Source of the DNA: Chrysoperla carnea | Taxonomy: Eukaryota; Arthropoda; Insecta; Neuroptera; Chrysopidae | NCBI RefSeq assembly: GCF_905475395.1 | Contig: NC_058339.1 | Coordinates: 6,890,001 to 6,954,000 of the forward strand | Length of the DNA stretch: 64,000 bases | Direction of reading: 5' to 3' | Shown here: positions 38,382 through 52,778 of the stretch, one piece after another | Layout of the letters: every line of letters starts with the position of its first letter | Position numbering within the stretch: position 1 is the first letter of the stretch | Program-made: the position numbers and the translations under genes | Notes under the pieces: model-generated | The model's database searches: none | What the model saw: only the letters and a program-made list of their open reading frames with translations | What the model was told of the DNA's origin: nothing

Positions 38382-38508
38382 AAAACTTACTTGAAATTTC
38401 GTGAATGGCTTCCTTTTCGCGAGTTTACCAAACTTTCTACGAAAAATTCGTAGAAAGTTTGGTTAACTCGCGAAAAGGAAGCCCCTCACAAAATTTCAAG
38501 TATGTTTT
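38382..38508. repeat. Hairpin with 62-bp arms and 3-nt loop
   Basis: Left arm 38382-38443 and right arm 38447-38508 are reverse complements with about five mismatches (core CTTCCTTTTCGCGAGTT / AACTCGCGAAAAGGAAG and CCAAACTTTCTACGAA / TTCGTAGAAAGTTTGG). The sequence after the right arm (ACAAAAAGGGTGCTGTCCCG, 38518-38537) recurs at about 37203-37222 with a related CTCGCGAAAGGGAAA before it, so this is one copy of a small family. Confidence 0.85.
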
Positions 38509-41500
38509 GGCATTTAACAAAAAGGGTGCTGTCCCGGGGACTATAACTTACTTGATTTTCAGCTGTATTCAAAGGGGGGTTTCTCGTGGTTATAAAGGTA
38601 ACGAATATCATCTCAAAATAAATGATTTCGTAAGGGTTGATAATAGATCCTCAAAATCATTATAGAAAAATCATTTGGAATAAAGCATTTTTATTTGATC
38701 CATCGCACAAAATAAATAATTTTGCATTACAAGTTTTTTGTTTTTAATTATATAAACAATAATATAATAAAATAAAGCAGATTTCGTCTTAGATAAGAAG
38801 ACAGCCATTACGTTTGTATAACAATAACTTGACATAATTTTTTTTTATTATAACAATTTTCTTTAAAATAATTTTTAACTAATATTTGGAACTACTTGCA
38901 AGTTTATAAAAACATATACGAGATCATTTTTTTTTTTTATTACAATTATTAAATAATTTAATTATTTGTTATTCAATTATTCATTTATTTTTTGTAGCAT
39001 GCCACATTTTCTTTTGTATTTTTCTAAAATAAAATTATTATATTTTGTGTATAAATTATTTATGGCAAGGCACTAACAAGTACATAGAGTTCGTAAAATA
39101 TTGAAGTGAATTTTAACTTTACCAAACAAAAATAAAAATACCACAATTTAGACACTATTTATGGCCAATTATATTAGAACATATTTGTTTCAAATCTAAA
39201 AACAATTTCTTTTTATATATTTTGGCATAAATTATAGAAAAAATACTTCTTTTCTATTCTTCAATATATTGTAAATTCTTTTTTACAAATAAAAAAATAA
39301 ATTTTGTTTATTGTTTAATATTTTGTTTATAATTTTTAGGACCCCACACACAAGGTAACCGAACGCGGTAGTAATTAGAACAATCAGAGCGAGAGTTGCT
39401 TAATGTGTGGAGGGGCCCCTTCAATGATTCTAGGAAATAAATATAATTACTTTTCATTAAATTTGTATATCGTAATTTTTTGGCATACTACCTTATTTCA
39501 AAAAATTTTAACGATTTTATCACACCTTAATAGTTTGTTTTCAACAAAAATTAATATTCGCAAGTTTAGCTACACTTAATCATTTTCAATAATCTATTTT
39601 TCCCACTTTCTTTTGAAATTGACATAAGCGATAAAAAACAAATTTTAACTGAATCCATCATTAGGAAACGATGCATTTGTTTCAGGTGGACTATTTTCTG
39701 CAATCGAAGGGACACAAAAGACACATAAATCTAACACGAAACTCTAAGAATACTTAAACTTACTCCATAGCTATAGGTCTGGCTTTTTTTAAATAACAAC
39801 TCACATCGTCACCAAACAACCTGTTGACATCAACATTAGTAATTTTTAGACTCTTACGTGTTAATGAGCGTTCTAAGATTCATTTAGAAATATTTAGTTT
39901 CTACGTAGACCTCGAATTCGGAATTTTTATTCGTTATCACTAAAACGTATTTTCAAAAACTATAATATTCGCTGCAACACTTTAATATTTTGTGTCTTTT
40001 GATCTATTTTGTTAAAAACAACATTAGGTATTAAATAACACTTTGTGCATTTCGAGAAAGAAATTCTTGAGATATAATTATTTTTTAAATGTTAAAAATC
40101 ATTTTAATCTTTTTTAATCATCAAATATAATTTTTATCTTACAAATTCATAATAAAATCAAAATATAAATTAAAAAAATGGCATCGTGAAATGTGCGAGG
40201 TTTGTCGTTATTTGTTCAATTGTGTAAAAAAAAATGTATCATCCATCGCACGTTTTTTTTTTCTAAAAGTATTAGTACTTTGATCACAAACTTAATATAA
40301 TAAATACATGACGAAAAAAAAGAAACTTAATTTTTTATTTTCACTTTTGTGTAATAAACTTCGAAAGGTTTGGAACAATGTATATATAAAAGAACTACCA
40401 CATTAAGCAAGGTACCCCAGTGAGATCGATTTAAAAAACAAATTGATTTTCTCTAATTTTCTTATATTCTTTTAACGACATGAAAGAAGGAATTTCAATG
40501 ATTTTATCAAATGAGCTACATTGGCATGACAGAGATCTCGTTTCAAACGTCTCTTTTATCTGAGTCTGTCATTCCGATAACAAAATGCTCCGTAATTTAC
40601 TAAATCAAGGAAAGGCTCCGACAGGCTCATCTTGATGACCACAGCTAGGTTATTGAATTACCACCTTCATAACATGGGGATCTCTGTTGATTCTACTTGA
40701 AGGGTCTGTATGGAGGACGATGAAACCTCCATATATATTATTTGCACCTGCTGAAACCAACAAGGCATCAGGTTTAGAATGCTTGGACCCGAAAGCCTAG
40801 ATCCATCAACAGCTTCCGGCGGGGAAGCTGTGGCCAATCTGCGTGAATTCTGACCTCTTATGTAAGAAGTTTCCCAATGGTGGGGTAATCAGCGAGCTTT
40901 TCAAGCGTAGGTTTGTGGTCAATCAATGCAGGTAACAAAAAAAAGGTCGAGAAAAGCAATTTTTTTTGACGTCACAATGGGATCTCCCCTTAAATACTAA
41001 ATAAGAAAAGAAATTTTGAAAAATGTATTGCACCAAACCTTAAATAAAAAAAAAAAACATTTGTATAAAAAAAACAAAATATATATATATACAAATATAA
41101 TTAAAATTGAGATTTATTTTATTATCAGCCACTGCTACACAATGTTTTACCAACAGCAAAACTTTCCATAATGTTGTAGAAATTACCGCATTGTATGTCT
41201 AACGTAGGACGTTCGCCACGTTCAATTTGTGGTGAATGTTTTTATGGCACACATTAAAATATATCTTCGCACGTTTTCAATTTCTTTTGATCGTAATAGC
41301 AGGGGCATTTACAAAATATTGCACTTCGAATGTTGGATCTAACACATTGTGTGGCACTGGCTTTAAATGAATACCTTAATTTATAAAATCAATATCGAAC
41401 ATACATCGTAAAGATACTATAATAAAAAGGACAGTTTCTTCGATTTAACGACTATCGACTGACTGTGGAAATTAATGGGCCATTTTAAAGAGAAAGTTCC

Positions 41501-42820
41501 AAAAACTTTTATCAATCACTAATTTACATAAATTCAACCAGCCAGTTCATTAAATGTTGTATTAGACGCTACGGCTGAATAAAATTCAGGCCAATAGTTG
41601 AATGGCACTGTTTAGCAAACAGACTAGGCTTTACCTCGACGGCTAATTCACACGGCTAATTAGACGGCTAACTAACAGTTGGAAAATGTTTAAATGATGT
41701 TTTTAAACTAAACGAAATTTTAACTGAGTTTATAGAACTAGACCCTTTCACTATTTGAAAAAAAAAAAATGTATTCCTTCATTGGCTAACATTAATTTTC
41801 AGTCAGGTAAAATAATATTCGCTGTCTTAACTTTTTATGATAGTAGATCTCTAATATACCGAGAAACAAGTAGAGGCCTTTAATTTTTATAACATAAATA
41901 TATAAATTTAACACTAGACAGCTTTGCAATTGTACATCCAAGCATACATCAGAGGTACCTACACTACCTTCCAAGTCATTTTATCTACACCAGGATGTTG
42001 TACTTTAAAAAAATTCTAATCTATTCTCACAGAATGTCGTTAATAATTTAATATCAGTTCTCGAATATACTCCAAATTCAGAGAAAAATTTCGCGGTTAG
42101 AATTAAGTAATATCATTCAGTTGAGTCAGGTTTCCTCCCAACAAAACTGCTATAATTGCACTATAATTTTTATACAATTTTATATTTTAACATAGAAACA
42201 CGTAGTTTTTTTTTCTCCAATAAAATCCATAACGCATTGACATATAATTAGAAAAACAAAAGCATTTCACATTAACTATATTGCATGTTTCAACTTAACT
42301 TTTATCGAAAGCGCGATTAAAAGTTTTCTCTTTGAATTTTGATTAAGTAATTTATTTCCATTCGTTTCTTTTTCTTAAAATGATATTAAATCAACAATAA
42401 AACATTTTTAACATATTTAAAATAATCGGATATTCTATTTCTTTTTTCTTAATCTTAACTGGTGACTTCAAAATTAGTTGTAATAAGACGAAGTATAGTG
42501 TTGTTTACAAAATACAAATATATTGTAACTTGTACTGGTGAAAAGTTTGAACCTGAAAACGATTATTTATTTAATTAAAAATTATATAAAGGACTCATCG
42601 TATTTAACCCGGTGTCATTATTACCGGGTATCTAACAACCGACGGTTTTTAAAACCCTAATAACTTTAAAATAAAGTACACGGGTTATATGCTGCTCAGA
42701 GTAGCTGTAGTAGTTGACCTCTTTGAAAAAAATTACTATTCTATTTAGTTTCGCTACGGCAACATTGGAATTTACACGTCTCACGCCTATGAAGAGTGCG
42801 TCCGTCTACGAAAGAGTGCA
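38509..42820. other. Gene-poor stretch downstream of Mad
   Basis: AT-rich with long T and A runs; holds the LINE relic at 40556-40930. A small GC-richer island at 39340-39425 (GGACCCCACACACAAGG ... GTGTGGAGGGGCCCC) has loosely inverted ends. Part of this could be Mad 3' UTR, but no polyadenylation site could be fixed. Confidence 0.4.
40556..40930 (+). mobile_element. Decayed LINE C-terminal fragment, copy 2
   Basis: Nucleotide similarity to 25790-26130: both have a CCGTAATTTAC block, TACCACCTTCATAACATG or a close form, then GTATGGAG followed by an ACAATAAAATCTC/ACGATGAAACCTC block and TATTATTTGCACCT. Copy 2 lacks the stretch encoding the ARLKLSGALSRR segment and is broken by stops. It is more GC-rich than its surroundings, as expected for inserted coding DNA. 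It lies about 2.8 kb downstream of the Mad stop codon. Confidence 0.65.
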
Positions 42821-42883
42821 GCTCACAAAAATGATGTGCTTAGCATGAATGCAAGAGGTTCGGGTTCGAGCCCTGGTGTGAGT
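42821..42883 (+). other. tRNA-like/SINE-like element with Pol III B box
   Basis: GGTTCGAGCC (42863-42872) matches the Pol III B box. A T-arm can be drawn (TCGGG / loop TTCGAGC / CCTGG), and the ends GCTCACA and TGTGAGT pair as a 7-bp acceptor-like stem, followed directly by a T9 tract that would terminate Pol III. The 5' half is too short for normal D and anticodon arms, so this is not an intact tRNA. A tRNA pseudogene or the head/tail of a tRNA-derived SINE fits better. Confidence 0.4.
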
Positions 42884-42896
42884 TTTTTTTTCAATA

Positions 42897-43425
42897 GGGA
42901 ATATTCATGAAATTTAAATTTGGTTCAAATATTTTTCTTCCGTAACTTTAACGACTGGACATTTCAACTAAACCATTATTTTAGTAATTAATATCTTTTT
43001 AATTACTTAAAATTAATTAATAAAAGTACAAATTCAGTGAGGGCATTTAAAAATTTCTAAAACGGAAATTCAAATTTGTATACGGACGTGACATCTAAGT
43101 ACGGGCTTGTCAAATTTGTTGACACACTGTATGATATTAATTACTTACATTTTATATGGTATTTCATTAAATTATATTATTCTACGGCTTTTTATTAGAA
43201 AACTTAATAATAACGAGTGTAAATTCTGTGTTGTAAATTCATTTTTTTTAAGTATAAATTATACATTGAACTGTCAATAATTGACAGATCACGTACTTAT
43301 ACGTCATCAACAGAGAGCGCCAAAAAACTGCGTTTAAATATCTCAAAATTATAATGTATTTTAAATATTTTTTTAACGGTGTAAACAATGAATTAAAAAT
43401 ATAACAAAAATACATGAATATTCCC
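42897..43425. mobile_element. TA-flanked MITE, copy 1 (downstream of Mad)
   Basis: Inverted ends GGGAATATTCATG, with TA on each side (42895-42896 and 43426-43427), as for Tc1/mariner-type insertion. Nearly the whole 529 bp is shared with the copy at 53758-54340 in the same orientation, including a TTGACAGATCACGTACTTAT block and an AGAGAGCGCCAAAAA block. No coding capacity. It starts immediately after the T-tract of a tRNA-like element and ends about 320 bp beyond the Mad stop codon, so it may lie in the Mad 3' UTR. Confidence 0.85.
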
Positions 43426-43746
43426 TAATGATGTATTATAATTGCAACAAATATACATACCTGTGATGATAAATTCTTGACAAGAGATGAATCGTTGCAT
43501 AACTTAAAAGTTATATAAAGTTACATAACATACTCTAAATATCAATAATAGTTATTGTTTTTTTTAAATATATACATTCAAAATATTCAATTTTAAATTC
43601 ACTACACTTTATAAACTTTAATTAAAGTGTTAATTGTTTTTGATTTGAACATTAAAGTAATTTTGGTTTAGTTTTAAAAAAGCATTTCATTAAAAATGGA
43701 GACGACCACCACATTTAGAGAAATACATATCGAGACGTGGATCACT

Positions 43747-45692
<1,946 letters not shown>

Positions 45693-45892
45693 CTAATGAA
45701 TAAAATACATATTTGTAATTATTACAAAAATTAGGTAGTACGGTTAGTTATTATTAAGGTAGTACGAGCGTCAAGGTAAGTTGTGGTTGAAATTATTTGT
45801 ATCTATTTTGATGATGAATTTTGTTATAACTTTATGAATGTAGACGAAAAATAAGAATAAAATTTTTCGATATCTACCTTGGTTTTCGAAAT

Positions 45893-46195
45893 ATCGAAAG
45901 CTATGGATCATACGGACCCAAGACCCAATTGTTTGTTGCTCATTTACGAACTCGACTTCATTTTTTACGTCCTGAGTACGCTATAAAAATTTCAGCTGGA
46001 TATCTCCTTTCGTTGTTGAGTTATCGTGTTAACAGACGGACAGGCAGGCAGACAACCGGAAATGGACTAACTAGGTGATTTTATGAACACTTATAATTTA
46101 TATTATACATTTTTGTTCGTACCATTAATATTTTTAAGCGTTACAAACTTGGGACTAAACTTAGTATACCGTGATATATTTCATATAAATGATAT
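45893..46195 (-). repeat. Repeat family A, partial copy upstream of Mad
   Basis: Minus-strand family A blocks including plus-strand CGACTTCATTTTTTACGTCC, AGACGGACAGGCAGGCAGAC and TTACAAACTTGGGACTAAAC. It begins only about 200 bp upstream of the Mad start codon, so it lies in the Mad promoter, 5' UTR or first intron. Confidence 0.8.
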
Positions 46196-49100
46196 AATTT
46201 GTACTAGACAACAACAGGCTTAAACTGGAGCGTTGAATAAATAGGCAGATATTAATAAACAATAGTAATTTACAAAAAAACTGTTTAATTTGTATGAATG
46301 AACTACGCCTGAGAAAAAAACGTAGTTTTAGTGATTCATTTCAGAAAAGCTGAAAATTGCATAGATGTTAGCCTCAATAGAGTGCCAAAGATGCATCGTC
46401 TGCTTCAAGTTTGAATTGATTCCAGAAAGAGTAGAACCGATTTTAATCGACAGATACTCCAAAACATATAGGCGATGTAAGATCGTCCGCAATGGAAGTG
46501 GGGGGAGGAGGGGTTAAGCTGGTCTGGAGGAAATGCGATTTAAAAATAAGTAATTATTGCATTTAATCGAAAGTGAATTCGCTTCAAATATATCGATAAT
46601 TGTAGGCCAAAGTCGTAGACCTAGGTGAATGGGCTCTGGTGTCCTTGACAACTTTGGGCCTAAGCATTTTTCCGTAGTTAGCGTTATTTCTTTCATTTAA
46701 ATAGAATAATGACATATTTTTAAGTCGCATTTCCTACGAAAACCTGCGTTTTTCAAAAATTTTATTACCCTTTTTTATGAGGATTAACTTTCTAACTTAA
46801 AGTGTTATTCTACCTCTTATCCGTTTAAGATCTAAATTGGCTATTAAAAAAACCCGAAGAAATAGGTCCAATCTGATGTCAGAACATGATGCCCCTCCCT
46901 CATCAAGCATTGGTTAACTACAAAACGAGCTATAAACCATTATAGATTAAAATGGATCACCCTGTATATGTACGTAGTTCGGGAAATAGTGAAATTAATC
47001 AGATTATACCAATTATAATACTGTTCGATATGAATTTTTTTCCGCATTGAATTGCTTCGAATGAAATTTTATCTCCCTATCATTTTTCAAAATTTAACTT
47101 TCACAGTGTCGTGAATTAAATAAATATTTCCTTAAATTTTCACAGAATCTATTCTTAAAATTCGTTTAAATTTTTCATATATCAGTATAAATAAATGATA
47201 ATTTCCACCCACTAATTGTTATTATAGGAAAACTTAATATGAAGTGAAAGAAAACTCGGACAAAATTCACAAACATTGCTATTATTACATAAACTTGTAA
47301 TAATATTTATCTTATAAGCAACATACAAAAATAACGAAGCAAAACATCTAAAATTATTACTTTTAAATGAAATAATCGAATTTTAAATGAAAATTGAATG
47401 AATTTTCATGATAGTTGAATTCACAGTACATTACCATGAGTCATTCTTAGTACAATACCTTTGTAAATAAAAACTAAAAAAGTATTAATTAAAAAAAAAA
47501 CCACTTGATAATTACTAAATAATATTGAATTGTTATTTACATTTATCATTTTATTATTCAAACATATTTGAAATAATCAAAACATTCACGTATTATTAAT
47601 TTGAAGACAGTACAGTATGAGTAAGTCAATTTTCAATCAAAACATTGGCTACTGTCTAAGTCTAATAAAACCATCTCATCTCAGTGGATACGAATAGATT
47701 ACATACAGTAGAAAGTTATATATTCATTTTGTAAAAAAACATTTACATAAGATCAAAACTTAAACTTTACTCACGTTTTGTAGGAATGTATACAATCTAT
47801 ATTCGATAATACTTTACAAAACAAACACTGAACTTTTTTTTGATTAATAAACTGACGCTAAAATTCAGAGAAACGCTTAGTGGTTTATGAACAGGAAGTA
47901 ATGAAAAAAAGTCTTATAAATTACACATATTGCCAACTTAAATTTATTTATACAATATTTATTTGTTTAATATATTATTTTAATAGTTTAATTATTAATC
48001 AAATTATAGTCAAGTTTAATTCAATTACACACAAAAATTGAAGTATTTTTTTAAAAAATTATTACAATTAATAGGCTATATAAATATTTTTACGAAAAAC
48101 CAGTTGAAAAATCAATATCTTTTTGACAATTGCGTTAATTTAATATCAACGCTGCCAGACAATGCCTCTGTGTCATAAAAGTCGAAATTTAACAAAATTG
48201 AAAATTAGGTAATAACTTATAAAAAAACAGTTTATTTTTGTACTGTCCCGCATTTTTTTTACTAAAAACCGAATAAATCCAAATTTTTTAAGTTAACGAA
48301 GTCCCGATTTTCTTGAAACAAAGTCTGACAACGTAGGTTGTTGTGTGTAATCTGGAGGTAAATCATGGAAACTATAATACAAATATTAGTTTAGAGCAGA
48401 TAGAATAATTAACTTCAGATCTTTAGAAAGATAAAATACTAATTAAGGTGTAAAAGGGGATCTGAAGTTTATAATGAAATACCAATGGGAAGTTTACAAA
48501 GAAACACTCGAAATGAGAAGTTTATGACGAACATCTGATATATTCTATAAGCTGTAAAAGTTAACGCTAACACTATTTAAGATCTAATTCAAACTTAATC
48601 GTATTTTTATTATTCTTACTATTATTACTTGATTTTGAAATATTTGAATGCATAGTACAGAGGATATTCAAAAATATTGTTTTTCTGGTTTTTACTTGTT
48701 AGGTTGGTAACATAAAGCGTTTTGGTAATATTAAAAACGCATTGGTTTTTTTATGACAACGACCGCTCTCTCTGTAGATTTAGCTCCCCCTTGCATTAAC
48801 TATCTCTTCCTTACCATAAAACATATATAACGGGTGTTAAATTTACAGAGAATGTGATCGTGGTGTTTTTATACTGAACAAGACCAATAATAATGAAATT
48901 ATTAATTTTCGAAAATAATATATATTGCGCATAATGCATTTTTTTTAAAGTAATTGTTTTAATAATTGTCTTCTCAGTGGAATTTTAAATGATTAGTTTT
49001 AAGTTCAATTCATATATATATGATTAATCAATAATTAACTCTTTCAAAATCATTTTTTTTCTTACGAAGACTTCATAACAGGAGTTATCACGTAATGAAT

Positions 49101-49556
49101 GTTCATAAATTATGGCATAAATATACAATACGATAACTTTCGAGTTATTCTGGATAAAATTACGACCATAGACAAACTATTAAGATATTTAATAGATAGG
49201 CAACTGTAATACCACTTACTAAACTTGTAAATTTAGTCTTGTATTCAATCACTGCATGGCGCTTTAACTCGTGTAGAGGATTTTTAAAAATTATTAATTT
49301 AAAAATATTAATATTTTTAAAAATCCATGCCGCATAGAATTACCATTGATTGTCTTTCAAAACGTATCGATTATATTCTCTTGAGATTTTTGAACTAGGG
49401 TTGAATTTTAACTTTAAAATTACCGCGAAATATGAAATCAAACTAGGGTTTTTTTTATACCTTTTACTACTATATTGGCTAAACAGTTTTTTCGAATTAA
49501 AAACAGCTGAGTTATTTCAATTTCAAGTTTTCGAAAAAATTTTAAACATTTCCAAA
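46196..49556. other. Intergenic region between divergent Mad and Nse4
   Basis: No coding sequence recognised. It must include the Mad 5' untranslated exon(s) and promoter and the Nse4 promoter. 46930-46975 (AAACCATTATAGATTAAAAT then GGATCACCCTGTATATG) resembles 27455-27500, a repeat end of the TACAGGGTG type. Confidence 0.5.
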
Positions 49557-51721
49557 ATGAACACAAGAAATAAAACAAAGCAAATTTTATATGAACAATT
49601 AAATCGTGCAACTCAATTACGTAATAAATTAATTTTTTTTTTTTTTTTTTAAATCAGTAAAAAATAGGTTGACTGATGAACCTTTCTAGCACTTAAGTGT
49701 TTGTAAACAAATGTTATTAAATTAGCTAATTTTTAAGCTCATATTCATTTGATTTTTGCAGAGGAAGATGGTGATACTAGTTTGGAAACTTTGGATATTC
49801 TCAAAGAGATTATCGAACAAACAAATCGATGTACTATCGATACTGATATTAAAGATCGGGCATGTAATACAGATGAAGTATTATTGGATGCTAAAATCAT
49901 TTCTTCCTCAACGAATTTTTGTTTGAATGCAGTCGATGCCTTCGATATTCATATGGATGCATATAATCTTGATGATTTCGCTAGACATTTAGTAAGTTTT
50001 ATTTCTAATAACTCCACAATGTGTGTACCGGGAATCAACCCTAAGTACCGCACTTTGTGGTAGACTCTAAGTATTTTTGTTTGTTTATACAGGCAGTGTA
50101 TTTAAAAGATGACGATGAAGAATATTTGAATTGGGAGAAATTAGAAGATGATGCGATCGATAGTTTCAAATTAGGACCATCATTTTGCTACTTATTTGGT
50201 ACATTTAAAGAGAAAGAAATCACTCCAACACAAACACAACGTACACGTACGGCTCGTGGAAAATTTGAAGCATGTGCAAAACAAAAACCGGACAATATAC
50301 ATGTGGTGAACAAAGAAGAAGAAGGCGTTGATGAAACTGTTAAAAGTATGCTGTCAATATTACGTGAACATTGTAAAACAAAACAGATTTCAAGTGTATC
50401 GTATTTTCATTTTATTATCGATGATGATTTCACTAAAACAATTGAAAATATCTTCCATTTTGCATTTTTAATACGAGATGGTGCTATACAAATTTATTTA
50501 GGTAACTTCAAATACAATTTTCTTCTATTCATTTATGGAGGGTAGAGAAAAACTTTCTCACATGGCTATTGAACCTTAAAAAGGTTTTAAGTGGTTTAAC
50601 TGACAAACTGTGAAACTAAAAAATTATTAAAACTTTTTTTGTTGCAAATAAAATTGTCCACAGCTTTGGTCGAGTATCTTTTAAAGGTATAAGCGAAAAT
50701 CTATGAAAATTTGAGAAAAAATTTTCTATTGGTCGTTATTAACTTTTCTTCTGACCATTTTACAAAAAAAATGATATCAGATCATTTTTAAAGAGGGATT
50801 TTTATTCATTAATTAATAAGTTTGAGAAGATGACACACCCACTCTTCTTTGACATTAACCCACCCTACATGCCGTTGCTCCACCCTCTACACTAATTTGG
50901 TGGGCTGTGCATATTATTAAAGCTTCAAAAATGTTGAAAAAAGCTATTTTTTTTCTGGGAATTTTCCCAAATTGTGGAAATTGATCCCCGCTTTAATAAC
51001 ATCAATCTCCCTAGTATAAAATCTTAAATATCGCATTTGAAAGAAAGGGTTGCCCCTTTTTTATGTCAAAATTTCATGTTTTAATCTGGATCTGCAAAGC
51101 TTTTCTCTTTACATTTTGTCTAAATTGAGTTAAGGTGTTCAAAATTTGTATGTGAATTGGTTAAGCAAGTTCTTTTGATTTTGTCAGCTTACCAGCCTTC
51201 CTTTTCGCCCTTAATGTTTTGAAAAACAAAATAAAATTTAAAAATAATAATTTGTATTTTTTAGAAGAAGATAATTTACCATATGCAAGACCCGTTTCAA
51301 AGTCCAGTGAGCGTAATCAAGAAAATAGTGATTTAGAAAATACTCAACAGGTTCTGTCTCTCGATTGGCATGATTGGATGGTAAATTTTATTCAAGATTG
51401 AGTGGTTAAAGTCCTGAATTCAGGATCGTTAATACAAAATTAAAAGTACATCCTTTTTTTCTTTCTGTAATTGAAATAAATATTGGGTTTTTACGTTCCA
51501 CTAATTCTGACAGGATTGTTCTAAGCAATCAGGATTTAAATTTGTTTTAACGATTTTGTCAAGTCAGGATTTTAACCGCAATTTCCATACAAAAAAATTA
51601 AAAGAAATTCATAAGCGTGCTTTTTTTTATTTTACAGAGTTTAAAGAAATATTTGAATATTGAAAAAGGAATATATTCTACGTTAAAAGAATCTAAACAA
51701 CGAAAAGAAACTTATTATTAA
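49557..51721 (+). CDS. Nse4/NSMCE4-like kleisin subunit of the SMC5/6 complex, 5 exons
   Basis: Nse4 is the kleisin that bridges SMC5 and SMC6 heads and carries Nse1/Nse3, acting in DNA repair and replication-fork maintenance in the nucleus. Exons: 49557-49620, 49762-49991, 50093-50501, 51265-51380, 51638-51721; all introns are GT-AG and phases close to a 300-aa protein ending ...KETYY. Exon 2 has the N-terminal part (LDILKEIIEQTNRC, then DAKIISSSTNFCLNAVD), resembling the kleisin helical region. Exon 3 holds the conserved GPSFCYLFGTF segment, and its end plus exons 4-5 hold the C-terminal winged-helix region (SVSYFHFIIDDDFTKTIENI, HFAFLIRDG, LDWHDWM). The order and spacing match eukaryotic Nse4. 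The start MNTRNKTK is in a very short first exon; an upstream start is not excluded. A T-tract of about 18 follows the first donor. The gene converges on the TACC gene. Family assignment rests on motif recognition, without a database search. Confidence 0.87.
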
Positions 51722-51944
51722 TTATTATTTATGTTAATTGTACAAAATTATGACTACCCATTTTGGGCTTGTTTTTAGCAATTAAGTAAACTATTTTTAT
51801 ATTTATTTTTATATAATATTTAATACATAATTATAAAATTATACAAAAAAACTTATTTGTTTCAATAAGATACAGCGATTATATACAGCGTGTCTACTTA
51901 AGTTGGCTCCATATGGGAAACTTTTTTATTATAAAGTTTACAAA

Positions 51945-52370
51945 AAAGAGTTAGCTATCATTTATGTGCTTAATTCCGGGATCAGGACTCAACATTCTTG
52001 AAATCAATTGGAGCTAGGTTAATTTTGATAACAAATTTGAAAAGTATGACCCAAATTTAGTAGGATTACATACTTGGTTTATTAAAATTGGATAAAATTT
52101 GGATGTGATAGAGCAAAATTAAATTTTTTGGATTCTGATGACGTCCTCTTATTGGAATTTTTTTTGAAACACACTAATTCTGGGTCATTATTTCAGCTGT
52201 GATGTCAATTTTTCGCTAGCTACCACTTATGTTCTTAATTCCGGGACCAGGACTCCACATTCTTGAAACCTATTAGACCTAGGTTAATTTTGATCATAAA
52301 TTTGAAAAGTATGACCCAAATTTAGTAAGAGGATTACATACTTATCAAAATTGCCAATATGGTACTTGTT
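51945..52370 (+). repeat. Tandem repeat family D, about 1.4 units, between Nse4 and TACC
   Basis: Same order of blocks as 30430-31140 (TTAGCTATCATTTATGTGCT, GGAGCTAGGTTAATTTTG, TGACCCAAATTTAGTAGG, TTTCAGCTGTGATGTCAATT, then a second CTAGCTACCACTTATG start at about 52217). A piece after GATGACGTC is missing in the first unit. It fills much of the 1.06-kb gap between the convergent 3' ends of the Nse4 and TACC genes. Confidence 0.88.
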
Positions 52371-52778
52371 GATACAATAACACGATTATGATGGTGACTC
52401 TCCCAATTTTACCTTTATCCTTATATCAGTATACGAATTTTCATCAAAATTGTTAGAACCGATTCCGATATATATATATAAGGCACTACCTAAATACTTG
52501 CCACCGGCGCTAGGTACCCTCGTTACGGCCCTGATAAAATACTTGCTTCATAAGACCACCTTAAAACTTTAAATTTGCATGGGAAATTGCGGGCATTAAA
52601 TAATAAAATCAAAGTTTTAAATTAAAAATATATTTGAATATAATTTAAAATTTGTTTTATAAAAATAACATTTCGTATGAGATTTTTAATTCTGATCAAT
52701 CACAATAATTATTGTTTGTTTTTTTTAATGAGAAATCAATACAATATCAATAAAAATTAACTTAATTAATAAAATAAA

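Noticed and set aside
37026-38665. Frames of 102 and 86 codons sharing similar peptide pieces as a duplicated gene
   Set aside because: The similarity is at DNA level, within a small repeat family that includes a 62-bp-arm hairpin; the peptide frames are incidental.
42821-42883. Intact tRNA gene
   Set aside because: Acceptor-like and T-arm pairing exist, but there is no room for normal D and anticodon arms.
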